A DNA stretch of 64,000 nucleotides from Limonium bicolor (taxonomy: Eukaryota > Streptophyta > Magnoliopsida > Caryophyllales > Plumbaginaceae): assembly GCA_023374045.1 (NCBI GenBank), contig CM041778.1, positions 404,176,438 through 404,240,437 of the forward strand. Reading direction: 5' to 3'. A program made the translations under genes and the position numbers. Within the stretch, counting starts at the first letter, position 1. Every line of letters begins with the position of its first letter. Under the pieces are notes generated by a model. It was not told where the DNA came from, made no database searches, and worked only from the letters and a program-made list of their open reading frames with translations. This document shows positions 1-12,436 of this stretch, one piece after another.

Positions 1-2265
1 ACAGTTTATAAAATATTTAGAGGAGCTAAAATAAAATTTGTAGCAAAAGATTAGATATTAAAAGTATAAAGGAATAAAAAGTCAAGTTAAATTAACTTTA
101 GGGGTAATATAGTAAATAATTGAAAGTTGGAGGGTTTGACCATAAAAGACTGGTCAAACTTGGGTATATTTTGGTAATTGACCAAAAGTATAAAAGAAAT
201 TAATTAAGAGGCTTTGGAAGAAATTAGAAATAAAAAATAACAAGTTTAGAACTTATTATGAGTAAGATGGAAATTAAGAGAAAACTATGGGTAAGGAATG
301 TAAATAACACATTTTTATGTGTTTAGAAGGTTAAGGAAATTAAATAAAGAATTTAGAGACAATTTGTAAAAGAAACAGAGTTAAGAGGGGTTAAACGAGA
401 CCCGTATATAAATTAAGGTATACGAGGGGTATACCCGTAATTTAATAAGTATAGGAGAAATCATTACTTAAGGTATTTTTAATGAAAATACAAGTTATAT
501 TGGAAAAAGAAATAAATACGTATGATACAGAGTATCATACGGACGTATACGAAAAATTTTAGTGTACATGAATAATACTCGTATACGTGAATAGTATACG
601 TATACATGAATAGTAAATACGTATACATGAATAGTAAATACATATACGTGAATAGTGAAATACGGTGAATAGTAAAATATGAGGCCATATAAATGAATAG
701 TGAAATACGGATGAGTAGTGAAAAATACTAAAATCTAATACAAGGTCCGTATAAGTCTAAGGTTGCTAACTGTGCAATTAAATAACTGCTAACGACGTTA
801 GTATGTTAATGAATTAGAATTGAGCTTGGAAATGCTCCTAAATGAACGAACCCGTTTAACGGTATACTATTATACCCGGGTTAACCTAGGAAGAGGTTTA
901 AGTTGACAAGAGAACCAAATTAGTTCTAAGACACAGGATACTAATACTAGTTCTGGTTACAAATCTAGATAAGTCAGAGGAGTTCGGCGGATTATGCGAA
1001 CGAGAGATTAAGAGCTAGCCAATCTCCGGTGTACGGTATGGGATTCTTGTAGCTTGTTTGCTAACGAGGTCTACCTCGGTTTGTGTGCTATGTGTTGTTG
1101 TGATACGACTGAACAGGATTAAGCATGAAACCGATTTATTGTATTGTTATTGTGTGTCCATTGCACACTAACACGAATTGATTCAGAGCTTGTTCATTAA
1201 CTATGTTTAGTAAACAATTGTATAAGGTATTAAATACTCCCTGTCATTAGTTGGTTAATACCGAGAGAGGTTTAACTAACAAATTGTCAATGAGACTTCA
1301 GCTAACTGGAACTTGGGAGAAGAGGAATCCGGGACTGACTCCGGTCATGCATGTTTAGGATAGGAGGGCGGCATCTGTATCAGATCTGTCTTCCGCCTAG
1401 GGTCGACAAACTGACCCGACCAGCTCGAGTGAACAGTTCAAGGTGGGAGGCAAATTCAGAGGCGCGGGAGGGTCAAGCCTACACCCCTCATAACTTAAGA
1501 ATTATTGTTTATTAACCCAATGGAGCTAATAACTCATTGGCTAGGGTTACTTTGACCCAACAAAAATAAACAATTCAGTTAGAGAACAACCAGTTCTATT
1601 AAGAGAACGGTTGACACTTATAAGGTATGGTCAAACACGAGAACTAAACAATTCTCAGGCATCAGGAGTTAGAAATCTAACTTACATCATTAATGGGCGT
1701 CCAATACGACGTTCGATTTATTTGAGCTGTGAATGTTTCACATAAATGTGTTGTTTGTTATTGTACTTCTTATTATTATTTGTATGAATAAACAATTGCA
1801 TGAATACGACAAAGTAGTCGTTGTAACCCTGCTAGCTTGTGGGCTGCACGTTTTCTGTACTAGCCATGTGCTGAGCCCCTTGGGGCCTGTGATTTAAACT
1901 TTGCAGGTAGGTGCCAGACGAGGACTCAACCTGAGAGTGGGAGCGGGTAGAGTACTTCGGGTTGCTTTTACATTTGTTACACGAGTTGTGCATGTACACT
2001 CGTTTAGTGTATTACTAAGATGTTAGTATGATGTATTAGGATATGAGATACTCGGTATAAGTTGTGGTTTATGAATTGTAATGTTTTAGATGCTCGAGTA
2101 ATTATCCGGTTAGTCAGATCGTGACTTGTTAAGAGAATAGGCCTAGTTAGTCACGTGGGTGACTAACGGCGGTAACACCAATTTAGTAGAACTTTTCCGT
2201 TGCGTTGTTAATGTACGAGATGGACTTAGGGCGACGATCATTGTATTTAGAGATGGGGTGTTACA
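1..2265 (+). mobile_element. 3' part of a long gypsy-type LTR (family A)
   Basis: The stretch ends in GGGGTGTTACA, the usual 3' terminus of plant Ty3/gypsy LTRs, and no primer binding site follows, so it is a 3' LTR or a solo LTR cut by the window edge. Its last 1.3 kb matches, with divergence, the reverse complement of 39676-41000 and the insert at 17500-18718. Shared landmarks are the gctaacgaggt block near 1060, the gcctagggtcgacaa block near 1395, the caggta site near 1905 and the GTCACGTGGGTGACTAAC block near 2150. No coding sequence was recognised. Confidence 0.75.
510..720 (+). repeat. Hairpin and 22-bp-type minisatellite inside LTR family A
   Basis: A perfect short hairpin with arms CGTATGATAC and GTATCATACG lies at 518-540. 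It is followed by five to seven degenerate copies of a unit built on cgtatacatgaatagtaaata. The array lies about 1.6 kb from the LTR 3' end. Confidence 0.7.
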
Positions 2266-5150
2266 CATCTTTGGCCGGTGTTGATCTCTTAACTCGTTCA
2301 ATTCCATTTCCGTTTGCGCCTGGACTGGAGAGAGGATTCTGCTCATTCGTTGCCATCATTCTGCTCATCCGAGAGCTGAGTTAACCATCGACTATAAGTA
2401 TTGTTTTGATTTTAGATGTTATTGCTTATTGCTATTGCTATTCGTGCGGCGATTTAGGTTGTTTCGCCATTGCTGATGCATATATGTTGCTTTTACTGAG
2501 CTTGCTCCCTTATTCGGTTGAGATTGTCATTTTTTGGAGACCATTTTATTCCCATTGTGACCGCACCGTTCAGGCTTTTCTTGATTCGGTTTTTCTGATA
2601 GCACTAGCTCATCTCTTGGTAACAATGCGTATCTTCTATTTTGCTCCCCCTCATTAAGATGGGAGTTCGCTTGGGCTACAGCGGTGACTATATTTTGTTG
2701 TTGGATTCTGAATGCCACCATCACTACTTCACTCGCGTCGCCTATGTTTGCTTCCCCTTATATAAGGATTCTGTTGGATTTCTGTTGTTTCTGGCCCCCA
2801 ACCCATTCCCGGCCTTTTGGGTTTGTCGGTGCCATACGCTGGAGGTTTCATCCCCACGGTTACTTCGAAATTTGCTCTTTCATTTGGTCTCGGTAAGACT
2901 GTTTTGGCTAGATTATTTCATTGCAAATTAATCTTGTATATTTTAGAGGTTTTCGTTGTCAAATATCGTCTGAGATTGATCTATTCATTTCGTTGGTGCC
3001 CTCCTGATCTTGGTTTATCTCTGTTGGAAGCTTATTCGAGTTTTGCTATGACCTTGGTTGGACTGTGGGTTGTAGTCAATACCCGTGGAGTAGAAAATCT
3101 GGTTGAATGACCAAATCGTATTTTGGTATTGTTCTGTACATACTGTTTTTTGGTCCTAACTTTGTATTTGGCTTGGATTGTCCCCCTTGTCCCATCTGTT
3201 GTTATCACTTCCATTTGAGCAGAGGAAACCACTATACAATTTGATTTTGCCTCTGACCGTGTTTGTGGACTTTCGTTTGCTGCCTGCTGCTTCCGGTTCA
3301 AAAGTATAGAAAAGAAAAAGAGTTATGTCAGCATCATTTGCCACTCTGAAGTTATATTATGTATAGCCAACGATGTTCCTTTGCACTGTCTGTTGGACGT
3401 ACTCTGTCCTTTACCCTTGGTTTCGTGTTTCGACTGAGGAACTGCTGGATTTTTCGTGTTTGCTGACTTGGAATCAACACTGGACTTTACAAGTTGACGG
3501 AGCCAAAACTTTGGATTTGGAATCTTTGTTTGGAATTTCTATCTTTTAATCATTCTCTGATTTTATTTGATGGTTAAATGCTCCATGTGTTTAGATTATT
3601 CGGTCTGGAAATTGTGTTACTTCCAGCATGGCTACTTGGTCCCTTACATATCGATATCTGGCTTTGAATTATGCTATATGCAACAATGAGTTTGCCCCTT
3701 TGTGCATTCCGTTACAATTCGGGATCTTGTTCCACTTCAGTGTGTCTATTATCCATATGTACTGTTTATTTGACCTGATTTGCTCACTCCCTTGTTTTGT
3801 CATATGACTGAGGTACATACAACATCATTGGCATTTGGGCTGCGTGTGCTTCATTTGGAGTTTGATGTTGGATTAAATGGATTGACTTTACTGATGTGCT
3901 TTGGGCTTGACGCTTTCTCATTGGGTTTGGAAATTCTATCTTCCCTCCCTTACTATGATTCAATCACGTTTAGTATTAATTGTCCCTTGCGCATCGATAT
4001 TGGTTTGGAAAATAAGTTGAAACTAGCATAACTTGCCTCATTGCGTTTAGATAAGAACATAAATCGAGTGATAGTTTCCCGAATATTATGATCGTTAAGA
4101 TAAATCACTCATTGGCTGGTTGGTCCTTATTAATTCATCATCTTAGAGGGAAATGATATAATCCCTTCTAGGTATGATCCCTCATGACTCACAACTTTAC
4201 CTCTTTGATACTACACTTCGGCTTGAGTCATAATCTAAGGTGACAAATTAATTTAGCAACCTCAATGTTTGATTTATCTTACAATCCTTAGCATTTGTTG
4301 GCAGCTTGAAACTCTTTTCTATGTTCTCGGTTGGGGTGTGGGAGATGATTAGATTGCCCCCTTTCCTCCCATTGAGAGGGGCCTTATGATCCCATTGCAC
4401 ACATCCCAACCTTCTTCTGTTCTTTGACTAATGCACATTGCCTCTCTTGGTTGTGTTCTTTGACATGTACATAATGCTCGTGGAACAGGAAATTGCTCTA
4501 AGACTAAGGAAAGGGACTTTGGGCTTGGACTACTGGGGTCTTCACTTCAAACACGTAACGGTTGGTGCACTTCTTGCTGATCTTATCAGCTCAAGTGAGG
4601 CGGCGTCGATGCGGCCCCCCATATCAGCTTTATGCTTAAAATTTTCATTTGTATTTGTATCAATATGTAATTCATTTGTTGTTCTTATTGTTGGATTGTG
4701 GTCTTATGATTTATTCATTCTTGCGACTTCATCCCATAACCGTTACATTATTCTCTTGCTTGCAACCTTTAATTGACTATTGAAAGATAGTAAATAGGAT
4801 AAGACTAACAATTGGTTAGCAACCCATACCGTAGGACTCATCTTGTTAGTTTTTGAGAGTTTTAGATTTGAATAATTCTGATTCGCTACCTAGATAGCTT
4901 TGATGATTCTTTCTTGTATATACATTTCTCGTACTACTTCCGAAATTCATTTCATACGTACATAACTTAAGCTTTTAAAATCCATGTCCACATGTATATA
5001 ATTACTTAGACAGATTCTGAATTCTTTTCTTACATATATTTGTTTTATTCGGATAGCTTTTAAAATCCATGTCCGCATGTATATTTGTATATATATCCTT
5101 GGAAATCTATCTCTACATATCATTTGTTCATCATTCATTGCCTATGATTT
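2266..5150. other. Intergenic stretch without a recognisable gene
   Basis: T-rich plus-strand sequence with short open frames around 2406-3110 and 4438-4776 that lack family motifs or consistent coding character. It may be old transposon sequence or the U3/3'UTR of the following Tat-like element. A weak inverted repeat (ggttggggtgtg and cacacatcccaacc) lies at about 4330-4412. Confidence 0.4.
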
Positions 5151-5386
5151 TGTAAGTGTATGGACTGATCCTGTTTGGGCCCATGTAACTCTTGGCCCAA
5201 ATCTAATTTTGTTCAGGCTCGGTCCATAACCAGCCAAACGGGTTGGAGCAGGTGGCCATAGAATAGCCTTTAGGTTTGCCCACTTATTTCTGGACATATC
5301 GAGTCCAGTTTAGAGAAGCTTTTAGGCTCGGGAATGTTTCTCACTCAAACGGGCCGTAGAGTCTGGTCGGTGGGGAATGCCCTTTC

Positions 5387-5396
5387 TTTATAAAAT
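5387..5396 (+). promoter_or_regulatory. TATA box of the Tat-like LTR
   Basis: tttataaaat sits upstream of a long C/A-rich, pyrimidine-patterned leader, as expected for an LTR promoter. The assignment is positional only. Confidence 0.45.
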
Positions 5397-5543
5397 TTTC
5401 CAAACAATCCATAATTGTCAGAATAAAACTCACAATCAATGATTCGTTTCAACCAATAAAAATCCAATTCAAAACCTAAAATTCAATTCCAAATTCAGCC
5501 CAAAAATTCAATTTCAAATCAATTTCTCTCATCGAACATTCTT

Positions 5544-5703
5544 CAAAATCAATCTCTCTCATACTCTCTCATCAAACACACTGCAAAATCAATCTCTCTC
5601 ATACTCTCTCATCAAACACACTGCAAAATCAATCTCTTTCACACTCTCTCATCAAACACTCTCCAAAATCAATCCCTCTCTTACTCACTCATCATACACT
5701 CTC
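5544..5703 (+). repeat. Four 40-bp tandem units
   Basis: Units at 5544-5583, 5584-5623, 5624-5663 and 5664-5703. Each begins caaaatcaat, continues with ctctctcatactctctcatc and ends with a variant of aaacacactg. Units 1 and 2 are identical; units 3 and 4 diverge. Confidence 0.9.
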
Positions 5704-5924
5704 CAAAGTCAATCATCTCATACTCCAAAACCAGATATCCTTCATGAATCCTTCAAAATCAAAGCTTTTCACACGCCAACATTAGATACTCTTCATACAC
5801 TCACTAGACACACTTCAACCTCATATAGCATTTGAAATGCTTCCAAAAGTTCAGAGATTGAACTTCAAACTCCTTCCAAATTCCAATTGTCTCATAATTT
5901 CAAATCATCTTCCAACTTCAATTT

Positions 5925-6120
5925 CTAAGGCCCATATTTCAAGGCCCAACCTGGCCCAATTTCAAGGCCTAAACCCGGCCCAATGTCAAGGCCCAAACCC
6001 GGCCCAAATCTGGTCTGCTTTTCAAGGCCCACTCCGGCCCAACTTACAAGGCTTAATTCCGGTATAATCTCCAAGGCCCACTTCAGCCAAATTTACAAGG
6101 CCTAATTTGGCCCGAACCCA
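5925..6120 (+). repeat. GGCCCAA-rich degenerate tandem repeat
   Basis: About seven copies of a 24-30-bp unit built on tttcaaggcccaaacccggcccaa. It is the second minisatellite of the Tat-like LTR. Confidence 0.8.
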
Positions 6121-6139
6121 ACTTTGACCCAACCCGTTT

Positions 6140-6430
6140 TCCAATCCCAGTCTAAATTCAATTCAAGCCCAATTCAAATTCAATTCAATTCATTCAAAGC
6201 CAGTTCAATTCAAACTCAATTCAATTCCAAATTCATTCAATCCAAACTCAATTCAATTCCAAATTCATTCAATTCTAAACTCATTCAATCCAAACTCAAT
6301 TTAATTCCAATTTCGAATCCAATCCCAAACTCATTTAAATCCAATTTAATTCCAAACTCATTAAAATTCAGTTCCAAATCAATTCCAATTCAAATCAGTT
6401 CATTCAATTTCAATTCAACTTCGATTCCAT
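6140..6430 (+). repeat. AATTCAATTCCAAATTCATTC simple repeat
   Basis: Low-complexity units of 10-25 bp made of aattcaa, ccaaactc and cattcaatc blocks. The open frame across it (6124-6537) is a by-product of the repeat. Confidence 0.8.
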
Positions 6431-6451
6431 TTAAATTTCAATTTCCCTTAC

Positions 6452-6625
6452 ACTCTGAATGTCTCACAGATCCGAGCGTCTCACAGACTTTGTCATTCCA
6501 ACGATTTGAATGTCTCACAGACCCAAGCATCTCATAGACCCGAGCGTCTCACAGACCCAAGCATCTCACAGACTTCGACATCTTAAGGTTTCAAACGTCT
6601 CCCAGACCCAAGCGTCTCACAGGCT
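6452..6625 (+). repeat. About 18-bp tandem repeat (agacccaagcgtctcac)
   Basis: Roughly nine degenerate copies of acccaagcgtctcacag, with substitutions such as gagcgtc and aagcatc. Confidence 0.8.
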
Positions 6626-7702
6626 AACCTCTCTAACCCAAAACTTCCCGAAACTTCAAACATCTCAAAAAAAATCCCAAAAACGGTGAACTACGTAAGG
6701 TCTGATCTCAACAGGGAGTTGAGTATGTAGGCAACCCACACAGGGTGCGACCCCACACCAATCAAAATACCCTTTTGCATTCAGCCATCTCACTTTCAAA
6801 CAATCCCGGGCATTCCCAACCCTCGATTACCCTCACAAAACTCTTAAAATCCCAAAACCCTGAACTACGTAAGGTCCGATCTCAACAAGGAATTGAGTAC
6901 GTAGGCAGCCCATCTAGGGTGCGACCCCATTCCAAATCAAAAAACCCTTTTCCCACTGTGAGGCGGTACTCATACCGCTCAAAACATTCAAATCTCTTCT
7001 GATTCACTTTAAACCCTCAAACCTTTATACTTCAGGTGTTCTTCATCCACTTAATCCATGAACCTTCCCTCGATTTTCATATCTACATTCAATCAACTTT
7101 CAACCCATCAATCCTTTCACTTGGCGCTTGCTTGGCAGAAAAGCTCGCCTCATCCACTCTCTATCTCTCTTCCTCTCCTATCCTATCCTTCAGGCCATTC
7201 GAAATGAATCTCTCTAAAAATGTTTTGAAAGAAGGCAATCATGACAATTGGAGACCGAGGTTTCCTCGGGCACCAATCCGAAGTCGTGGTCGTTGCCACT
7301 TTCGAGGGGTGTAACCCAGTGCGAACCCACACAGAATCTCTATATTGATCAGATAAGTCCTATCCATAGACAATAAATCATCAGAGTCAATTAACGGTTC
7401 TTAGAACCCTTCTCCTCCGATCCTCCTTCCTAGTCATTATAGGTCAAACTAGGTGGCGACTCTAGTCAATTCCGCCTTATAGAGGCATCAGTCCGCGGGG
7501 AGCCCATTGAGAGCGGGTGTAGTGCACACTTGCACTCCCCCTTATGCTTTCTGGGAAAGACGGACGATTGAGTAGGTATTTGAGGGCTGCCAGAATAACG
7601 GGTTTGCACCCTCCACATAATGGCATTTCTCTAGGGTCACAGCTTTTCAGTCAGACCATATTTAGGTAGACCCCCCTCATACCGAAAAATCACCCTCCAC
7701 AG

Positions 7703-10700
7703 AATGACGACTCTGCTGGGGAAAACTTGAGTAAGTTTTTCTCATAAACTTAGTCAAGGAAGACTGAACTCCATTCAAAATTGTCAGGATTCCCCAACTT
7801 CTTTCAAAACCTTCAAGAGATTCATTGCAAAGCCACTAGGACTACTCTACTCCACACTTAGAGTGTGCTATGACAGGATAGTTAGGATGAAAGTTCAGAG
7901 TTTGAAATTGGCCTTAAGTGCCACATGTGTGCTTTGACCTTTGCATGCTTCACTTTTGTTTACTATTGTATGTTTACTGTCTTATGTTTACTGCTCTTCA
8001 TACTGACATAATTGCTTATTTACAGTTTTTGTAAATGGGGCCTTCATAGAAAGGAGCCAACCCATTGTTGCATCAGGTAGTTTTAGACATGCATTCCTCT
8101 GTGTCACCTTTACTATCTGCGGTCGGGATTAACAATTGGTCCACAATTGATTCCCTCTGAGTATGGGTCCTTCGTAGCTAAGGAATAAGCCCACGAGGTG
8201 GTATGGCCGTAGTTGTCTACACCTTGAAACAACTCAGGATCCTTTCAAACACCTTTTCGAGTCAAAGCCAGTATATAGTACGCTATGAGCCTTCAGTGTC
8301 CAGCTGCCTTATCCAGTGTCTAGGATGGGTTTTATGGGTAGTTGCCCCCTTGTATGCCATCTGTCTGACCACCCTTTGCCTTACCCTGAAGATTGCATGG
8401 GCTCAGTTCTCCATGATTCCTCTACATCACGGGTGTCTTTAAAGCCCAATGTCGCGCTACAAATTCATAGAGGATCCCGTATTTACGGATACCCATACAT
8501 GACATAGCGTAGTCCGCGAATAATTTGGACTTTAGACACACCTTATCGTGTAGACGAGGGAAGACCGGACCACATGCAGTGCTTCCCCAAGTTTCCTGAA
8601 AAGTAAGTATGTTGTGATAATCCCCGGCCGTGGCTCGTGTGACTGTATCACTTCGGGTATCCCGACCTTTCGAACTTAAGCACTTCAGACTTTCTTGATG
8701 ACGTGCCCCACAAGGCATAACAGAGATAAATCCTGAGAGATGAACAATGAAGGGACGGCGGTTCCCCCGGTGGTATAGAAGCATTGATAGACCTGGAAGG
8801 TGATTATCCCAATCATTCACACTCAGCTCCACATAAAATCAGCCACGATTTTCACTTTGCCCTTACATATATGTGTAATCACGTTTTAAAAATTAGAAAA
8901 AATCAGAAAATGAATCATGTCAAACACTCTAATGAAATATCTTCAAAGTCATTTATCTCTAATGATTTCAAAATTGTTATTTCCAAAGCAGTTTTCAAAA
9001 TCGGTTTCAATCAAAAAAATAAACTTTGTCAACCGTTTTACGAAGAACAGATTTCAAAAATCTACTGTTTACAAATGATTTTCAAACATTACTTCTCACA
9101 AATGCTATTTCAAAAACTATTTTCAAAAACAGATTTCAAAAACCTACTTTTTACAAATGAATTTCAAACAACTTTTTTTCACGAATATTATCTCAAACTT
9201 GTTTTTGAAAAAAGTTTTCAAGTTGGTTTCCACAAATGTTTTTCAAAATAAATGATTTAGTCCCCATGTTGTGACCCGCTATTTTTGAAGTTCAACCCAC
9301 CTTTAAAAGCAGTGGTCATTACCGTGGAGCGTACTATTCTTTTCGTGTTTTCACAAAAGAGGTGGATTTTCAAAATGATTTTGCGCTCGATCATTCACCT
9401 TTCCTTTCTTAAAAAACGCCCCTCATTTTCCTAGTCGGAGCAAGTGAATCGCATGAAGATCAACAACAGCAGTCTGAACCAGAAGTGCACTGACGCGGGT
9501 CAAATAACATGAAGACTAGCAACAACCGCTTAAGTTTGAAATTGTTGAGAGTCAGAAGAACACCAACCCGTATCTCTTGATCACAGTGTCACTTTGCTGC
9601 AAGAGCCCAAAGACGAGCGAGCAACCAAGAGCCCAAAGATGTGCGAACAGCCAATCGAGAGCCGAAGACGAGCGAGCAGTCAACCAGAAGTCCGAGCGCG
9701 AGTAGTCAATCAGAAGCCTGAAAACGGACCAGAAGAGTTCAGAAGAAGTTTTTTAAGCTCGAACTCCCTCATTTAATGACTTTTAGAATTGATGTATAGG
9801 TTTTCCCCTAGCATTCTTTTCTCTCTTGTCAATTTTTGAATAGACTACATGTATAGGTTTATACATTCCATCTGAATTTATTTAGATCAATGTGTACAGG
9901 GTTCCCCACTCCCTATTTTATTTGCGAATGACCGAGCGTCGAAATTTGTACTGAGAAAACCCACCACTTCGAAAACACGTCTTTTCAAACTGTTTTCTAA
10001 AAACTTGATTTCTTTTAGCACATACAACTTGCTTCTTCCCATTTTTGGTCATTTCACATTCATTAATCACGTATGAATCATACTCACCTCAGAAAAATTG
10101 CATAATCACATGTTGCATTCCCAACACATCACACACGAGCATTCATCCCATTTTTTTTCAAAGCATGCTAACATTCACATTTGTCATATTCTTTTTTCTA
10201 TTATAATGACTATGTTTGCAGGTGATTAACCGCGTTTGCCCACGAGTGAAAGCGTGACCCTCGAAGCGATAGCAAGAAATACCAGGGATTCAAACCTTTT
10301 CTCCATTCGGCATACCATGTACATAGAGAACAATAACAACAAAAAGCATATACCAAAAAAAATCATACATACATCCAAAAATTCAAAAAAAAATCGTACT
10401 TTCAAAAAATCCCAAAAATGCAGTCACTGTCATATCGTGGGGCCACCATGCGGGAGTTGTCACTCCCTAAAAATTCGAAATCCAGGGGGCCAATCACCAA
10501 CCCAACCTCATTTGAGAATTACTACCCCGACAACAACCCCAACAGCTAGACCACCTTCAAGGCCAACAGTGATGGGATGAGCTACCGTGAGCTGAATTCG
10601 ACTCAAGCGAGACTAGTCATAACCTTACCATTCATGCATTGCATAAAAAAAACGTTCAATCAAAATCCAAAATGAGTCAGTTTCATTGTCAATACTTCAT

Positions 10701-10870
10701 GCATCCTATATGTAGTAATCTCATATTACCACAATATATTGCATGGTAGATAGTTGCATTGGCATACTCCCGTATCGAAACAACGTCTTTGGCGAAAATC
10801 TTGGTTGATTGTTTGAATAGAGTGTGTGAACCGCTGAACTCTCGACCTGTCAACGAACACAAGGGTCCAA
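7703..10870 (+). mobile_element. Leader/internal remnant of the Tat-like element
   Basis: About 3.2 kb after the LTR, with no gag or pol motif. It holds an A/T-rich degenerate tandem stretch at 8930-9240 (repeats of tttcaaaaacagatttcaaaaa and ctttttacaaatga) and a small plus-strand frame at 10236-10580 (114 residues, proline/threonine-rich C-terminus) of unknown meaning. The right edge is set where the 10898 repeat begins. The 3' half and second LTR are missing, so this is a truncated copy. Confidence 0.45.
7705..7722 (+). promoter_or_regulatory. Candidate primer binding site of the Tat-like element
   Basis: tgacgactctgctgggga lies three bases after the presumed LTR end. It resembles the tRNA-Arg-type primer site described for Ogre elements. 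The tRNA 3' end was not aligned here. Confidence 0.4.
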
Positions 10871-10897
10871 TTAAGTAATAATTAACTGTAAACTTCT

Positions 10898-11498
10898 AAT
10901 GAATTTGAAAACAACGTGAAAACATATACTGATCATTTTTAACCTTTAAATTACTTTTATTTCGATAGAAACAAGCCAAGATAGAAATAAGCCAATATAT
11001 TTTCTTGAAAGTTGAAGCAAGTTCAGCGCACAGCGGTCAGTCGGATAACTCCTTGATTAGCTAGAGCGTAAATAGTATTGTACTCTAATGTTATTTTAGA
11101 AAGAAAATGGGATCTATTTATTTGGGTTATCAGTTGTGTAGAATTTAATATTATTGTCATTCTATTTAGATTAGTTAACTAGTATCCGGATTGGGTAATC
11201 ATTTAATTTGATTTTCTAATAAATTTGATTCTCGGTTTTATTGATTAACCGTGGTGTAACTGTATAATTATTTTATTAATAAAATTCATACTATTAATAT
11301 TATAGTACTGATAAGTCAAACCTATATCACAAAGATACGTAAATGTTGAATACTTAACATCAATGGTTAGACAATATGATTATATACCGAGAAATATGTT
11401 TTATCTATGAACAATATTCATTCATGTATAATTTATTTAGAAAATATATGCAACTAATTTCTGTAAAAGTGTACAGATCTAACATATAGTAATATATA
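10898..11498 (+). repeat. Dispersed about 600-bp direct repeat, copy 1
   Basis: It matches 26661-27300 in the same orientation with moderate divergence and indels. Shared landmarks are ataagccaa near 10990, tattgtactctaatgttatttta near 11075, and gcaactaatttctgtaaaagtgtac near 11450. Family unknown; it could be LTRs of an old element or fragments of one ancestral locus. Confidence 0.75.
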
Positions 11499-11991
11499 GT
11501 AGGGAAATTTTATGAAGTGTCACTATATTTTTGGTTAATTCATGAAATGCCACAAAAAAGGTCACTTGTCACTATATTTTCGTAAAAGTCTATGAAATGC
11601 CACTATTATCATTGACTAGATGAAAAAAGATAAAAATACCCCTACTAGTTAACAAAGTACTTTTAAAGTTCACAATATGCCCCTAAGTGTTAAAAATTCA
11701 CAAAAATTAAAAAAAAATCAAAATATAATAAAAATTAAAAATAATATATAAAAATTAAAAAAATTATAAAATTGAAAAAAATGAAAATATCATAAAATAT
11801 TAAAACAAATAAATATTTCATTTTTTAAAATTTATTCAGTACCATAAAAAGAATATTGTGTTCTAAACAAATAATTTATACCAATTAAGTACCATAATTT
11901 ATACCAAGACTGGTGCACGGCGAAGTGGTCACCGAAGCTCTGATAGCTTTCGGAGTGGAGACCGATTGCTTCACTGTATGCTAGCGGAGCG
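11499..11991. other. AT-rich spacer with a short tandem duplication
   Basis: Two copies of a roughly 58-bp unit (cactatattttt followed later by catgaaatgccac) lie at 11515-11620, followed by A-rich low-complexity sequence. The last 80 bases before the chromovirus are GC-richer and unrelated to the element's other flank. No gene seen. Confidence 0.55.
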
Positions 11992-12104
11992 CGTAACACC
12001 CTGGATTTTTACCTCAAAACATAGCTTACGAAAATACAAAACTAATGGCGCAAACGGCATTAAAAACGGACTCCAAACGAGTCCTAGAAGAGCAAAACAA
12101 AGTT

Positions 12105-12436
12105 GGTCCGAACTTGTGTCCGGGCATGGCAAGTTCGGGCACAAGCCGAAGAGAAATAGACTGCGGAAAACCAAATGTCCGAACTTGTTCCGGACTTCGA
12201 AGTTCGGACACAAGTCAACTTTTAAAACTCCGAAAAAAAAACCTTACGTGGTCCGAACATTGGTCCGGACTTGCAAGTTCGGACATAGGTCGAGACTTGC
12301 AATCCGAACCCGTCCTCGCATGATGTCCGAACTTTGAAGTTCGGACATATGTTCGGACACAGCCAAACGAAGAAAACACTTGAAACATTCGGGGCCTGTC
12401 CGAACATTGATGTCCGGACGGACGTTCGGACAGGTC
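12105..12436 (-). repeat. Array of five hairpins (GTCCGAACTT / AAGTTCGGAC) in the 3' LTR
   Basis: Five modules spaced about 60-80 bases apart. Each has a left arm like gtccgaactt, an inner ccgg-containing loop and a right arm like aagttcggac. The same array lies at 21535-21869 in the other LTR. Short open frames across it are an effect of the repeat. Confidence 0.85.

Larger units (their letters stand above)
5150..7702 (+). mobile_element. Tat/Ogre-like LTR (left boundary uncertain)
   Basis: A TATA box (tttataaaat) lies at 5387-5396. Downstream are blocks of tandem repeats and two copies of a motif ending in a variant of TACGTAGGCAGCC plus GGGTGCGACCCC (about 6690-6755 and 6856-6930), which I associate with Tat/Ogre LTRs. 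The LTR is judged to end at ccctccaca just before the candidate primer site at 7705. The 5' edge was not found; 5150 is an estimate from where GC-richer, promoter-like sequence begins. Confidence 0.55.

Noticed and set aside
2406..3110. Cluster of 65-97-residue frames
   Set aside because: They overlap in several frames and both strands, without motifs or start context.
6124..6537. 137-residue S/N/Q/F-rich frame
   Set aside because: It is a direct translation of the low-complexity aattcaa repeat.
8422..8832. 136-residue minus-strand frame in the Tat-like leader
   Set aside because: No recognisable domain, and it runs opposite to the element; likely chance.
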